This document shows positions 25,373-35,436 of a DNA stretch of 64,000 nucleotides, piece by piece; position 1 is the first letter of the stretch, and every line of letters begins with the position of its first letter. Made by a program: the position numbers and the translations under genes. The stretch comes from Holophaga sp. (GTDB lineage: Bacteria > Acidobacteriota > Holophagae > Holophagales > Holophagaceae), in assembly GCA_016715205.1 (NCBI GenBank), contig JADKBC010000003.1, forward strand, positions 162,729-226,728, given 5' to 3'. The notes under the pieces were generated by a model. It was not told the DNA's origin and did no database searches. It was given only the letters and a program-made list of their open reading frames with translations.

Positions 25373-28042
25373 ATGTCCGGAAGTGCCGCCAAAGGAATGA
25401 GTCGATTGCTGCTGAAAATCGTGGCGGGATTTTTCTCGCTGCTGCTGGTGGTGTCGCTGCTTTTCTTCCATCCCAACGACCCCAGCCTCTTCACGCAGGG
25501 CGGCGTGGGCGGTGTAATCCATAATCCCTGCGGGCTTTTCGGCGCGCATCTGGCGGGTTTTCTGGAAACCCTGGTGGGCGTGGGAGCCTGGTTGATTCCG
25601 GCTTATTTCCTCTGGGAAATCTTTGTGCGTGATGGCCGCAAATGGCCACGCCGTGTGGCCTGGGCGGTACTGGCCCTTTCCGTATGGACCCTGCTCGGCG
25701 CCTTTGGCCTGCGCTCCTGGGGCGCCTCCGATGGCATCGCCACCAGCCAATGGCGCTGGGGCGGCTGGCTGGGCTCGGCGCTCTGGCCGCCCAGTCGCCA
25801 CGCCCTGGGGCCCGTGGGCTTGCCCATCTGCCTCGCGTTGTTGATCCTGCTCGCGTCCCTGGTTCTGGCTCCGGCCCTTACGCGTGCCTTGGGCGCCCTG
25901 TTGGCGAAGTGGATGGGCCACCACGCGTGGCCGTTCCTGAAACCCCTGCCCGGCAAAAGCGCCAAGGGTGTGCTGGCCTTTCTCAGCCGCCCCTTTCTTG
26001 CCTGGAAAAGTGCCCGCGCAGCGGCGCTGCCGGACCTGGATGCCCGGGATGCCGCCGATCTGAAACACCTCTCTGATCAGCACCAGATGGAACAGGAACA
26101 GCAGGAAGCCTTCAATCGTGCCGAGCGGGAAACCGCGAATTTTCGCCGCAACAACAACCAGCTTCCTCCGGAAATGGGCCTGCCCATCATCAAGTCCATT
26201 CGCCTGGATACGCCTTCGGAAGAGCTGCCCTTCATCCCTTCCATGGCGCTGTCGCAGCCGCTGCATACGCCCCACGATCCCAATCTCCTTGAGGATCTCC
26301 AGCGACCCACCACCACACCGCTGCCCCCGCCCAAACTGCTGCGCAACCTGCCCACACCCCCGCCGCCCAAACCGTTGATGGTGAAACCCGTGGTCATGCA
26401 GGACCGCTATGGGCGCGTGGCGGAACAGCAAGCGTTGGGGCTCACGGAACCCACACCCGTGCATCCCCTGCCGGATCCCACGCCCAGTCTTGCGCTCAAA
26501 GCGGCCCCCCGGCATTCCAAGAAGCTGGAGGATGACACCCCGCCCTTCGCCCCGGCTGACCGCCTGGAACTGCCGCCCCGGCGCCTGTTTGATCCACCCG
26601 GCATTGGCGCGAAACTCAATTTCAAAGTGCTCGAAGATACTCGCGCCCTGATCGGCCAAAAGCTTTCGGAATTCAAGGTGAAGGGCACCGTGGTGGGCAT
26701 GCAGCCCGGCCCCGTGGTCACGGTCTACGAATTCCAGCCCGACGCGGGCGTGCCCTTGGCCAAGGTCATCGGCATGGAAGACGATCTTGCCCTGGGCTTG
26801 CAGGCTGAGAAAGTGCGCATCGACCGCATCCCTGGCCGCAACCTGGTGGGCATCGAGGTGCCGAATCCCACGCGGGAAATCATCGCCTTCCGCGAGATTG
26901 TCGACAGCCCCGCCTTCCGCGATCCCGCCCACAAGGAAGCCCGTAGCCTGCTGGCTCTGGCCCTGGGCAAGGACATCGCGGGCCATCCCATCGTGACGGA
27001 TCTCGCCAAGATGCCGCACCTGCTCATCGGTGGCAGCACCGGCAGCGGCAAGAGCGTGGGCGTGAACGCCATGATCTGTTCCGTGCTGTTGCGGGCCCTG
27101 CCCAGCGAAGTGAAGCTCATCCTGGTGGATCCCAAGATGGTGGAGCTGGGCGTCTACGAAGATATTCCGCACCTGTGGGCGCCGGTGGTCACCGACATGA
27201 AGGAAGCGGGCCGGGTGCTTAAGTGGGTGGTGGCCCAGATGGAAGACCGCTATCGCCGCCTCGCCCTGCTGAGCGTGCGCAACCTGGAAGGCTTCAACGC
27301 CAAGCTGCTGGAAGCTGGCGGCAGCATCGACCTCAGTGATCGCACACCCAACCCGCGCTGGCCGGACCGGCCCGCGTTCCTGGAGCCCCTTCCCTACGTG
27401 GTGGTGGTCATCGATGAGCTGGCCGATCTCATGATGGTGGCCCGGACCGAGGTGGAAGACAGCATCGCCCGCATCGCCCAGAAGGCGCGCGCGGTGGGCA
27501 TCCACCTCATCCTCGCCACCCAGCGCCCCAGCGTGGATATTGTCACTGGCGTAATCAAGGCCAACCTTCCGGCGCGCCTCAGCTACCGCGTGAACACCAA
27601 GATCGATAGCCGCACCATTCTCGATTCCAGCGGCGGCGAGCAGCTGCTCGGCAAGGGCGATGCGCTCTTCCTGGCGCCCGGTAACGCCCGTCCCCACCGC
27701 ATCCACGCGCCCCTTATCACCGAGGAAGAAACGCTGCGCCTGGTGGATTGGCTGAAGGTGCGCGGCCGCCCCGAGTACAACAAGGCCCTGCTCAACGCCA
27801 TGGAAACCGACGAGGAAACCCAGGCCCTCAACGAAACCGCGTCCGCCAGCGATGATATCTACGACCGCGCCGTGGCCGTGGTGAAGCGCGAGCGGAAAGC
27901 CAGCACCAGCCTACTTCAGCGCAAACTCAACATCGGCTATGGCCGCGCCGCCCGCATCATCGATCAGATGGAAGCCGAAGGCATCATCGGCCCCGATCGC
28001 GGCGCCGGCAAGCCCCGCGAAGTGCTGATGGGCGAAGACTGA
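25373..28042 (+). CDS. ftsK: FtsK/SpoIIIE DNA translocase
   Basis: 889-residue septal DNA pump that clears chromosome termini at division. N-terminal membrane domain with four helices (about 15-190), then a Pro-rich linker (about 240-400), the RecA-like motor with Walker A GGSTGSGKS (about 552-560) and Walker B VVVVIDELADLM, and a C-terminal winged-helix gamma domain (about 815-889) that reads KOPS-like sequences (LLQRKLNIGYGRAARIIDQME). The start is 9 nt after the deacetylase stop. No lolA gene follows, unlike in many Proteobacteria. Confidence 0.97.
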   Translation: MSGSAAKGMSRLLLKIVAGFFSLLLVVSLLFFHPNDPSLFTQGGVGGVIHNPCGLFGAHLAGFLETLVGVGAWLIPAYFLWEIFVRDGRKWPRRVAWAVLALSVWTLLGAFGLRSWGASDGIATSQWRWGGWLGSALWPPSRHALGPVGLPICLALLILLASLVLAPALTRALGALLAKWMGHHAWPFLKPLPGKSAKGVLAFLSRPFLAWKSARAAALPDLDARDAADLKHLSDQHQMEQEQQEAFNRAERETANFRRNNNQLPPEMGLPIIKSIRLDTPSEELPFIPSMALSQPLHTPHDPNLLEDLQRPTTTPLPPPKLLRNLPTPPPPKPLMVKPVVMQDRYGRVAEQQALGLTEPTPVHPLPDPTPSLALKAAPRHSKKLEDDTPPFAPADRLELPPRRLFDPPGIGAKLNFKVLEDTRALIGQKLSEFKVKGTVVGMQPGPVVTVYEFQPDAGVPLAKVIGMEDDLALGLQAEKVRIDRIPGRNLVGIEVPNPTREIIAFREIVDSPAFRDPAHKEARSLLALALGKDIAGHPIVTDLAKMPHLLIGGSTGSGKSVGVNAMICSVLLRALPSEVKLILVDPKMVELGVYEDIPHLWAPVVTDMKEAGRVLKWVVAQMEDRYRRLALLSVRNLEGFNAKLLEAGGSIDLSDRTPNPRWPDRPAFLEPLPYVVVVIDELADLMMVARTEVEDSIARIAQKARAVGIHLILATQRPSVDIVTGVIKANLPARLSYRVNTKIDSRTILDSSGGEQLLGKGDALFLAPGNARPHRIHAPLITEEETLRLVDWLKVRGRPEYNKALLNAMETDEETQALNETASASDDIYDRAVAVVKRERKASTSLLQRKLNIGYGRAARIIDQMEAEGIIGPDRGAGKPREVLMGED

Positions 28043-28097
28043 CGGCAATCTGATATTTACATGACATTTTCGCTGCAAACACAATTAGACTTTGAGG

Positions 28098-30863
28098 ATG
28101 CGAATTTCGAGACCTCTCCCCAACGTCATTGGCTTGGCCTTGTGTCTAGCAGCCGGGTCCCTGTCTGCCCAGACCACCGGTAGCCTGCAAATTCGGCTGC
28201 TCGATTCCGCAGGGCGACCTCTTGCTGGTGTCACCTTAGCGATGGAATCCCTGGACCGGGCCGAACGCCAGATGCTGCGCACAGATGCGAATGGATTTGC
28301 GTCCATATCCGGCCTGATACCGGGCCGTTACCAGGTTCAGGGCCAGATATTTGTGGTCCGGGCCGATGAGCGTTCACGGTTCGTCCTGCGGCAGGGCCAA
28401 ATCCAGGCCAGTGTGACGGTGGAGGATTCTCCCCTTCAGGCAGACACCAGCAGTCTGGCCATACAAACCCGATTCGACGCCGTGGATCTTCAACGCCTGC
28501 CCTTCAGCCCCCAGCGCTATGTGGAGCACAGCTATCTGGCGCCAGGAGTCTCCCCTTCGGGCAAGCCTGAACCGGTGGTGCTGGGTTCCATGTACGATGC
28601 CAATGCCTTTCTGGTGGATGGCATGTCCACCAACCTCAGCTCCAACGGTCGCTTTGGCGTGAACTTGAGCACTGAAATCCTGGAAAGCCAAACCCTCACC
28701 ACGGGTGGTCACAAAGCTGAAATCGCGTTTGCCTCCGGTGGGGTTTTTTCCATGGTCACCAAGAGTGGCACCAATGCCTTTCAGGGTGCGCTCTTCGGCA
28801 GTCGCATCTGGCGGGGGCTCAACAGCTCCCCAGACACAGGCAAGTCCAATTTTCCTGATGAACGTCCCACCGACGCCACGGCCTGGGGTTTCTCGCTTTC
28901 AGGGCCACTCATCCAGGATCGCCTGTTCTTCTTCGGCGCCTTCAACCGCCAGATCCTGAGCCTTGATTTCGAGAATGTCCAGCCCGTGGGCACAGCTCCC
29001 CATCGCCGCAGCCAGGAGGAGGATCGCTCCTATCGCTTCCTTAAATTCACCTGGCTGGCGACTCCCGCTCACCGCCTCGAACTTTCCTGGATCGGCGATC
29101 CGGTTCGGCAGCATAACTTCGACTCCGCCTATGACAGCTCGGTGAAAGATTTTCAGATGCCCGACCGCACGCGCGGCGGCAACAGCTTCAGCCTTCACCA
29201 TGTGGGCCACATGGTGACCAATCTGACCTGGGAGAACACCCTTGCCCTGCATCGCTCGGATTTCCAATGGTCCCCAGCCACACCCGAGGCTGGGCCCTAC
29301 CGCGGCCAGTTGGACGCCCCTGGGAGCGAAAGCTTTGGGACCTACGCGGAGGACCGCCTGGACCGGATTCGCACCTGGACCCTGCGCAGCGAACTGAACT
29401 GGAATCCCGGGGAGCACCTCGTCAAGGGCGGGTTCCAGGGGTTGCAATCCGAGTTCACCCAGGCCTACAAACGTCCCAGCGGCGGCCTTGCCTATCTGGA
29501 CCGGGCTGCCGGGGGAACAGGCCCCGCAGCGGGCGATATCAACGCCATTCGAGCCGGCCTTCTAGCTCACTACGGCAGTGATTTCGCATACACCACCGGA
29601 GATAGCCTAATCACCCAGAGCCCTGTCTCGGGTCAGTTGCTGGGCGGCCGTGCCAGCTACCTGTACCAGCGCATCGTGGCGGACCTGGGCAGCTATGGCG
29701 CTCCCCTGCGCCAGCGCAACTTGGGCCTATTCCTCCAGGATGATTGGCATCTTTCCTCCCACTGGACGGTGAATCTTGGGCTACGCGGGGATCGGGTTTC
29801 GCTCGTTGGCGAAGACAGCCGGAAGCTTTACCAGGAGACTCTGTGGAGCCCCCGTTTTGGAGCCTCCTGGGATCCCACGGGAACGGGTAACACCCGCCTA
29901 TTCGGCTACTGGGGCCGAATTTACACACCACCCGCCCCTGGGAACCTCACCGCCGGGGGGGCCGTGACCGGCGGCCCTGCCCTGAGCCGAGCCGTGTGGA
30001 TTCCAAGCTTGGGAGGCTGGCGCACCTGGGAGGAGATGGGCACCCAGGGCGTGAAAAATGTCGCGGTGGCGGACTTGAAATCACCTCGCACGGATCTGAC
30101 CCAAGTGGGCCTGGAGCGTTTGGAGGAAATTCCAGGACTTGGCCGCTGGACCCTGGAGGCCGTATACACCCGAAAGATGGTGCGTGATCTATTGGATACC
30201 TACAACCCGGCCTGGGGCTACCTGCCGGAACTGAATGCACTGGCAAATTCTTCCCAGGGCAAGAAGGTCATCGCCAATCTGCCCGGGCTTAAGCGGGATT
30301 TCAAAGGCTTCGACCTCAGCGCCCACCGTCGCTTTGACGGCGGCCACAGGCTCCAGATCACCTATTCCCACGGGGATCTTTACGGCAACACCCAGGTGGG
30401 CAATGTCGCCAGCGTCACGGGCAAGAATACAGGGTTCGCCCAGATCCCAAGCCTGCGCCAGGATTATCGATCACCCCAGTACGACGGGCTGCTCAACGAA
30501 TCCCTGCGCCACGCCTTCAAGGCCTTTGGCAGCGCGGCCCTGCCAGGTGGGCTCGAGCTGAGCGGAAGCTTTCTGCGGCGCTCCGGCATGCACTACAGCT
30601 CACTGACAAAGACCTCCGGTGATCTGGTCCTGACACCAGGCACGACCCGGGGAGCCTTCGAACTGCCCTGGGTTTCCAGCCTCGACCTAGCGCTATCCCA
30701 TTCCTTTCGGATTCAGCAGGTCACCTGGCGCTCAACCTTGGAATGCTACAACGTCACCAATCACCAGCCCATGACCCTCATCAACAATGTCGCAGGTGCC
30801 TTCACCGCGGGAAATTATCAACAACCGCGTGTCTGGCAGATGAGCGTGCGCGCCAGTTTCTGA
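28098..30863 (+). CDS. TonB-dependent receptor with N-terminal carboxypeptidase-regulatory-like domain
   Basis: 921-residue outer-membrane receptor. Signal peptide (1-26), a carboxypeptidase-regulatory-like beta-sandwich (about 29-110, GSLQIRLLDSAGRPLAGV), a plug (about 120-240, VDGMSTNLSSN) and a long barrel to a C-terminal Phe. This architecture is the OAR-like type frequent in Acidobacteria. The substrate is unknown; the neighbouring secreted propeller and cohesin-like proteins suggest large polymers, which is inference. No TonB box could be assigned. The ribosome site is weak. Confidence 0.9.
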   Translation: MRISRPLPNVIGLALCLAAGSLSAQTTGSLQIRLLDSAGRPLAGVTLAMESLDRAERQMLRTDANGFASISGLIPGRYQVQGQIFVVRADERSRFVLRQGQIQASVTVEDSPLQADTSSLAIQTRFDAVDLQRLPFSPQRYVEHSYLAPGVSPSGKPEPVVLGSMYDANAFLVDGMSTNLSSNGRFGVNLSTEILESQTLTTGGHKAEIAFASGGVFSMVTKSGTNAFQGALFGSRIWRGLNSSPDTGKSNFPDERPTDATAWGFSLSGPLIQDRLFFFGAFNRQILSLDFENVQPVGTAPHRRSQEEDRSYRFLKFTWLATPAHRLELSWIGDPVRQHNFDSAYDSSVKDFQMPDRTRGGNSFSLHHVGHMVTNLTWENTLALHRSDFQWSPATPEAGPYRGQLDAPGSESFGTYAEDRLDRIRTWTLRSELNWNPGEHLVKGGFQGLQSEFTQAYKRPSGGLAYLDRAAGGTGPAAGDINAIRAGLLAHYGSDFAYTTGDSLITQSPVSGQLLGGRASYLYQRIVADLGSYGAPLRQRNLGLFLQDDWHLSSHWTVNLGLRGDRVSLVGEDSRKLYQETLWSPRFGASWDPTGTGNTRLFGYWGRIYTPPAPGNLTAGGAVTGGPALSRAVWIPSLGGWRTWEEMGTQGVKNVAVADLKSPRTDLTQVGLERLEEIPGLGRWTLEAVYTRKMVRDLLDTYNPAWGYLPELNALANSSQGKKVIANLPGLKRDFKGFDLSAHRRFDGGHRLQITYSHGDLYGNTQVGNVASVTGKNTGFAQIPSLRQDYRSPQYDGLLNESLRHAFKAFGSAALPGGLELSGSFLRRSGMHYSSLTKTSGDLVLTPGTTRGAFELPWVSSLDLALSHSFRIQQVTWRSTLECYNVTNHQPMTLINNVAGAFTAGNYQQPRVWQMSVRASF

Positions 30864-30872
30864 ATCAACCAA

Positions 30873-30919
30873 CAGAAAAAGCCCCCTGGAAACCATAGCT
30901 TCCAGGGGGCTTTTTCTGT
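30873..30919. terminator. Bidirectional Rho-independent terminator
   Basis: AGAAAAAGCCCCCTGGAA and TTCCAGGGGGCTTTTTCT form an 18-bp stem, with A/T tracts on both sides. It sits between the convergent TonB-receptor gene and the cohesin-like lipoprotein gene. Confidence 0.94.
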
Positions 30920-30928
30920 GATCAAAAA

Positions 30929-31744
30929 TCAGTTGGTGGTAAGGGTGCCTGGCGTGATTGCCACCGTGGCGATGGTGCCATCGGCTTGGAGGATTTGCGC
31001 CTTGGGTGAAGTAAGCGTTACCGCACCCACGGTGGCGCCCGCTTTAAAATCCAGCGCCACGCGCGCCAACACACCGGTCAAAGGCACGGAGGCGCCGGTA
31101 CCCTTCTGGCCCACAACCCCGGTGAGGGTGGTGGTCGCCACTTTGCCCTTGAGTGCAAGAGGTGCGGTGCCCAAGGTCAGCACGGTGCCGTTCTGGGTGT
31201 ATTCAGTGTCCGCAGGAATGACCTTGGCCCAGGTGGCCTTGGCCGTATCCACCGTGAAGGTAAACGCGATCCCTGCGCCGTTGGTGGTGCCAACTCCCGT
31301 CAGATCCAACACCAGGTGGGTTGCGGTGCTGAGCCCGGTGTTTTTCACGAGACGATAGCTACCCGTGGTGGGGTCGACATAGGCCAAGCCGGTTGCGGGC
31401 AGGCCGTTCACAGTAACCGTGGCCAGGGCAGTTTTGGTGGCGTCCGCTGCACTTGTGGCCACCACGTGATAGGTGCCCGCCGTGCCAGGTGCCGTGTAGA
31501 GGCCACCGCTGGTGATGGTGCCACCCGCAGCACCTTCCTGCACCGACCATGTGACCGCCGTATTGGTGGTGTTGGTCACCGTGGCGGTGAAGGTCTGTGT
31601 GCCACCCACCAGCAGGGTTTGGGTGGTGGGAGCAACGGAAATGCCCACCACTGGTGCAGGCGCGGGCGTATTACCGCCGCAGGCCAGGATGAGGACCAGG
31701 GAAGCACAACCAGAAAAAATTGAAATCGAGGTGCGAAGATTCAT
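30929..31744 (-). CDS. Lipoprotein with Ig-like and cohesin-like domains
   Basis: 271-residue probable lipoprotein: signal ending LILAC with Cys near residue 22, then a bacterial Ig-like domain (about 35-115, VAPTTQTLLVGGTQTFTATV) and a C-terminal beta-sandwich (about 120-265). The second domain has a cohesin-like pattern: an early GIAFTFTVD strand, a central run of small strands, then GVLARVALDFKAG and a closing IATVAITPGTLT. Cohesins bind dockerins, and the gene directly upstream (14 nt, same strand) ends in a dockerin. The ATG at 31744 follows GAAGGA. The cohesin call rests on pattern only. Confidence 0.6.
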   Translation of the reverse strand: MNLRTSISIFSGCASLVLILACGGNTPAPAPVVGISVAPTTQTLLVGGTQTFTATVTNTTNTAVTWSVQEGAAGGTITSGGLYTAPGTAGTYHVVATSAADATKTALATVTVNGLPATGLAYVDPTTGSYRLVKNTGLSTATHLVLDLTGVGTTNGAGIAFTFTVDTAKATWAKVIPADTEYTQNGTVLTLGTAPLALKGKVATTTLTGVVGQKGTGASVPLTGVLARVALDFKAGATVGAVTLTSPKAQILQADGTIATVAITPGTLTTN

Positions 31745-31758
31745 GGTTCGTTCCTTCA

Positions 31759-34700
31759 TTAAAGGGCGGCGAGCAAAGCAGAAAGGTCAAGGTCATTGAT
31801 TTGACCATCACCCGTGAAATCAGCCTTAGAGAGATCCGCAGGCGCCGTGCTGCCAAACCGTTTCAGTAGTTCCAGCAGATCGTAGGCATCTGTGACGCCA
31901 TCCCCATTGATATTGAAATTGAGCGCAGTGTTTACGATCAAATGAACGTCATCAATATAAAAGGCAGTGCCATTAGTCGCATCGGTCTGGCTGCTGGTGA
32001 AGTACACCCGCACCGTCTGGCCAGCATACGGAAGCAGATTGTAAGTGGGCGTTTTGGCGTACGAGGCATAGCCGGTCGTCGCGTTATTGAACGTGGCCAG
32101 GGTTGCGATATCGGCGCCAGCGTTATCCTTGATCTTCACCGTCATTGTGTTGGGAGTGGAGGGGGTTCCGCCGGTATTTACGATTTTCATCCAGAACGTA
32201 AGATCAACACTGGCGGGACTTGCCGGAATCGTTACGGTCTGATAACCCCAATCCGTGCGAACGGCACCCCAATCACAGAGATACAACGCGTTGGTCCCTT
32301 CATGCACATTTGCCGCTGTCTGGGAAAACATTCCCACATCCGACCACGTCCAGCCCGCGCCGAGGGGTGAGACTTCAAAGTCCGGATTGACCAAGCTCTG
32401 CTGCAGATAAGGAGTCAGCGTCAGGGTGGCTGGGTTCGTGTTCACACTCGTGCCCAAGCTCGTAGCCACCAGTCGGTACTGCTTGCCAGCGTCCGCAGAC
32501 ACAGGATAGAAGCGATAGTTGCTAAGGGTTGCTCCCGAAATATCAGTCCAGGTGGTTCCATTCACGGAATTCTGCCACTGGAAGGTGGGGGCCGGGGTTG
32601 CCGTTGCCGAGCCCGTTAAATCCACCCGAAGGCCAGCGGTCTGAGTGAGGCTGGTGGGGTGACTTGTAATAACGGGCGCAACAGCCTGCGCAATTGTGAT
32701 GGCAGCAACGGCGAATTGTGCGGAATCCGCAGCATTGGTCGCCGTCACGGTGAAATTGCCAGCGGTGTTTCCAACCGTGTAAAGCCCAGCACCATTGATC
32801 GTGCCGCCTGTGGCGGTGTAATTCACCGTTCCGCCACCCGTGACAGTGCCTGTGAAGGTAGCTGTGGTGCCGGTATATAGGAGAGCCGAGGCGGGTGTAA
32901 TACTCACCGATCCCGTGATAGGCACATTGACCATTTCCCACACGCCTCGTCCCCATGTCGCAATGCGGATATAGGAGCTGTCAGGCGCCACATAAAGGTC
33001 TGTCACACGGCCCTGGGGCAGGCCCGTGCCAAATTTCTGCCAGCTTGCCCCACCATTGGCCGTGCGGTACACACCCAGCCAAGTGGCCGCATAGGCCGTG
33101 TTGTTGGTGCCATCACCGGTGTCCATCACGATCTTGGTGACGGGCACATCAGGCAGGCCAACATCGGCACGAATCCAGGTGAGGCCACCATTCACAGACT
33201 TGGCCACGTGAGCGGCCCCAACGGTTGTGCTTTCCGAACAAGCGAAAAGGATCTGATCCGAAGCCCATGTCACATTGGCGTTGAAACCCGTCCAGCCGAT
33301 ATTCTGGCCATCGGTGCCCGTGCTCCCTAGGAATCGTTCCGTCCAGGTGCTACCGCCATCCGTGGTGATCATCAGATAGCCGCCCGTTCCGGCCGCCGCG
33401 ATCAAGTTCAAATTGGTGGGATGCAGGCCAAGCCCATGACTGACCGCGCGCACGACGCGCCCAATGCTGATCCCCCCCACTCCGGGTGTTCCGATCGTGG
33501 TCCAAGCCGTGGAACTACTCTTGTAGATGCCCTTTTTCCCGTACGTGAAGAAGACCTGACCTGTGGGGTCGGCCTGTTCGGTGGGCGTGATGATGGGCGT
33601 GGCAAAGTAGTAGGTATTTGAATCTGAACCCGTGCCCGCAGGCAGTCCGGAGGTAAAGGCACTCCAGCTTAATTGTGTGGCTGGGTTGGCGGTGGATCGG
33701 CTGATCTTGTTGTAGACATAGGTGGCAATGCTCACGCCCGAGCCGGGGGCCCAACCCACCCCAAAGCCATCACCACCCTTGATCTGGTTGTAGGTGGTGC
33801 TAGGTGTGGGGGTGAGCACGCGACTGCGGGTGCCGTTGTCCTGCAGGCCCACCAGCGCACTGCCCGCCAACTTGGGATTGACAGCCAGCGCATAGATCAG
33901 ATGGGAAGCCAAACCATTGTTCTTCTTGTCATCGAAAGTAGCGCCGCCATCTGCGCTCACGGTGATGCCGCCATCGTGACCCAGGATCAGCCGCTTGGTG
34001 CCACCCACCGTGGTAAAGGCAGCACAATGATGATCGGCATGGGCATATGGCAGGGTAATCGCTCCGTTGGGGAGCCAGTTCGTGAGCAGGGTCCAGGTGG
34101 TGCCACCATCTGTGGTGCGCGCTGTGGAAAGCTGACCACCCAGGATGACGGTATTGCGCGAGCTATCCGTGGGGTCCACCACGATCATGTGGTTGTAAAA
34201 GGCCTGACCCGCCATCACATCCATATCGGCTTGATCGGTGTTTGGATTCGTGGGGGTCTTGCTTGTGATGCCCAGGGCCACCCAGGTTTGGCCACCGTTG
34301 GTGCTCTTGAAAAGATCCAACTGGGCGGCATCACTGGTGTTGGCGGCAAAGCAGTAGACGATGGCATCGCCAGGGGCGCCTACCGCCAAGGTGGATCGAC
34401 CTGCACCGGTATAAACCGTACCCGCATTGGTGATGGGGTTCCAAGTCGCACCCTGATCACCGGAATAATAGAGCGCACTGCTTGTGCCGCTCTTCACACT
34501 GGCCAGCCAGCCGATGGAAGTCTGCACCAGACTCCACACCTGTTTTCCGTTGAGGTTGGTACCCCCGACCGAGGTAAAGGTGGCACCCCCATCGGCACTG
34601 CGGAACATGCCAGCATTGGTACCTACGAGTACGATGTCCTGGCCTCCAGACGTATCCACCTTCAGGTCATAGACCTTGGTGGCCCCCGTAAGGAAGACAG

Positions 34701-35358
34701 CAGTGCTCCAGGAAGCTGCCGCATCCGTGGATTTCACGATGAAGCCGCCCACGCCACCGTCAAAGGGATCACCCGTGCCGAGATACAGCGTGGATGGAGT
34801 ACGCCCAAAGGCCACTGAACCACCCGCGGTACTACCCACGCTGTCGGTGGTGGGCGTCCAGGTGGTGTCGGCAGCGGTGAAATTGGTGGTCTTCCACAAT
34901 CCACCACCGGCATTCAGGAAGTACAGGGTGTCCACATCCGTGGGATGGGGCAGGATGACACGGCCGCGGCCGCTGTCCACGATATTCAGGGTCACGCCAT
35001 TGGTGGCGAAAGCTGCCGTGGTGGGACCAATGTTAACCCAGGCGGCAGGAGTAATGGCCACGGGTGCTGCCACGCCAGGCCGGGGAAAGAGCATCGGGTA
35101 CCGGGCTCGCTCTTTCTCGGCTTCACGAATGTAGTGCTGATAGAAATCGGGCCCCAGTTCCCCGCCCATGCGCTCCAACCACCACTGGTTGCGACCCCAG
35201 GCCTCGTCCACGATTTTTTTGTCATCGCCCCGGAAGAACCGCTTGTAGTGGAACTTCAGCGAAGGATCCGGCTGGGTCTGGTGGGTGGTTTCCTGCGCCA
35301 ACAGCGCCCCTGAGGCGATCAACAGCGCCAGGCTTGGGATAAGCGATCGAAGAGACAT
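31759..35358 (-). CDS. Secreted BNR/sortilin-like propeller protein with Ig-like domains and C-terminal dockerin
   Basis: 1,199 residues, signal peptide (1-22). About residues 80-815 contain many BNR/sortilin-type repeats (SxDGGxTW such as STNGGQTWVAL, TTDGGSTWTE, TANGGASWQKF), so one or two beta-propellers. Then two Ig-like domains (about 820-975), a jelly-roll carbohydrate-binding-like domain (about 985-1,145, NPDFEVSPLGAGW to FYIDDVHLIV) and a type I dockerin (about 1,147-1,199) with two Ca-binding loops, NGDGVTDAYD and DFTGDGQINDLD. GH74-like enzymes share this propeller type, but I could not identify catalytic acids. The ATG at 35358 follows GAGG. It is co-transcribed with the lipoprotein gene. 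Confidence 0.82.
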   Translation of the reverse strand: MSLRSLIPSLALLIASGALLAQETTHQTQPDPSLKFHYKRFFRGDDKKIVDEAWGRNQWWLERMGGELGPDFYQHYIREAEKERARYPMLFPRPGVAAPVAITPAAWVNIGPTTAAFATNGVTLNIVDSGRGRVILPHPTDVDTLYFLNAGGGLWKTTNFTAADTTWTPTTDSVGSTAGGSVAFGRTPSTLYLGTGDPFDGGVGGFIVKSTDAAASWSTAVFLTGATKVYDLKVDTSGGQDIVLVGTNAGMFRSADGGATFTSVGGTNLNGKQVWSLVQTSIGWLASVKSGTSSALYYSGDQGATWNPITNAGTVYTGAGRSTLAVGAPGDAIVYCFAANTSDAAQLDLFKSTNGGQTWVALGITSKTPTNPNTDQADMDVMAGQAFYNHMIVVDPTDSSRNTVILGGQLSTARTTDGGTTWTLLTNWLPNGAITLPYAHADHHCAAFTTVGGTKRLILGHDGGITVSADGGATFDDKKNNGLASHLIYALAVNPKLAGSALVGLQDNGTRSRVLTPTPSTTYNQIKGGDGFGVGWAPGSGVSIATYVYNKISRSTANPATQLSWSAFTSGLPAGTGSDSNTYYFATPIITPTEQADPTGQVFFTYGKKGIYKSSSTAWTTIGTPGVGGISIGRVVRAVSHGLGLHPTNLNLIAAAGTGGYLMITTDGGSTWTERFLGSTGTDGQNIGWTGFNANVTWASDQILFACSESTTVGAAHVAKSVNGGLTWIRADVGLPDVPVTKIVMDTGDGTNNTAYAATWLGVYRTANGGASWQKFGTGLPQGRVTDLYVAPDSSYIRIATWGRGVWEMVNVPITGSVSITPASALLYTGTTATFTGTVTGGGTVNYTATGGTINGAGLYTVGNTAGNFTVTATNAADSAQFAVAAITIAQAVAPVITSHPTSLTQTAGLRVDLTGSATATPAPTFQWQNSVNGTTWTDISGATLSNYRFYPVSADAGKQYRLVATSLGTSVNTNPATLTLTPYLQQSLVNPDFEVSPLGAGWTWSDVGMFSQTAANVHEGTNALYLCDWGAVRTDWGYQTVTIPASPASVDLTFWMKIVNTGGTPSTPNTMTVKIKDNAGADIATLATFNNATTGYASYAKTPTYNLLPYAGQTVRVYFTSSQTDATNGTAFYIDDVHLIVNTALNFNINGDGVTDAYDLLELLKRFGSTAPADLSKADFTGDGQINDLDLSALLAAL

Positions 35359-35436
35359 GAACACCTCAAAAAAAGCACTGCGGGGGAGTGGCGGAGCAAA
35401 AGGGAGCTAGGTGGGTCTGGAAGACGCACCTAGGGC

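Noticed and set aside
25205..27706. 833-residue open frame on the minus strand
   Set aside because: It lies antisense to ftsK and the end of the deacetylase gene, has a His/Gln/Arg/Gly-rich composition typical of high-GC shadow frames, and matches no family.
31759..35358. GH74 xyloglucanase
   Set aside because: BNR/sortilin repeats are shared by many propeller proteins and I could not place the GH74 catalytic acids, so only a propeller call is made.
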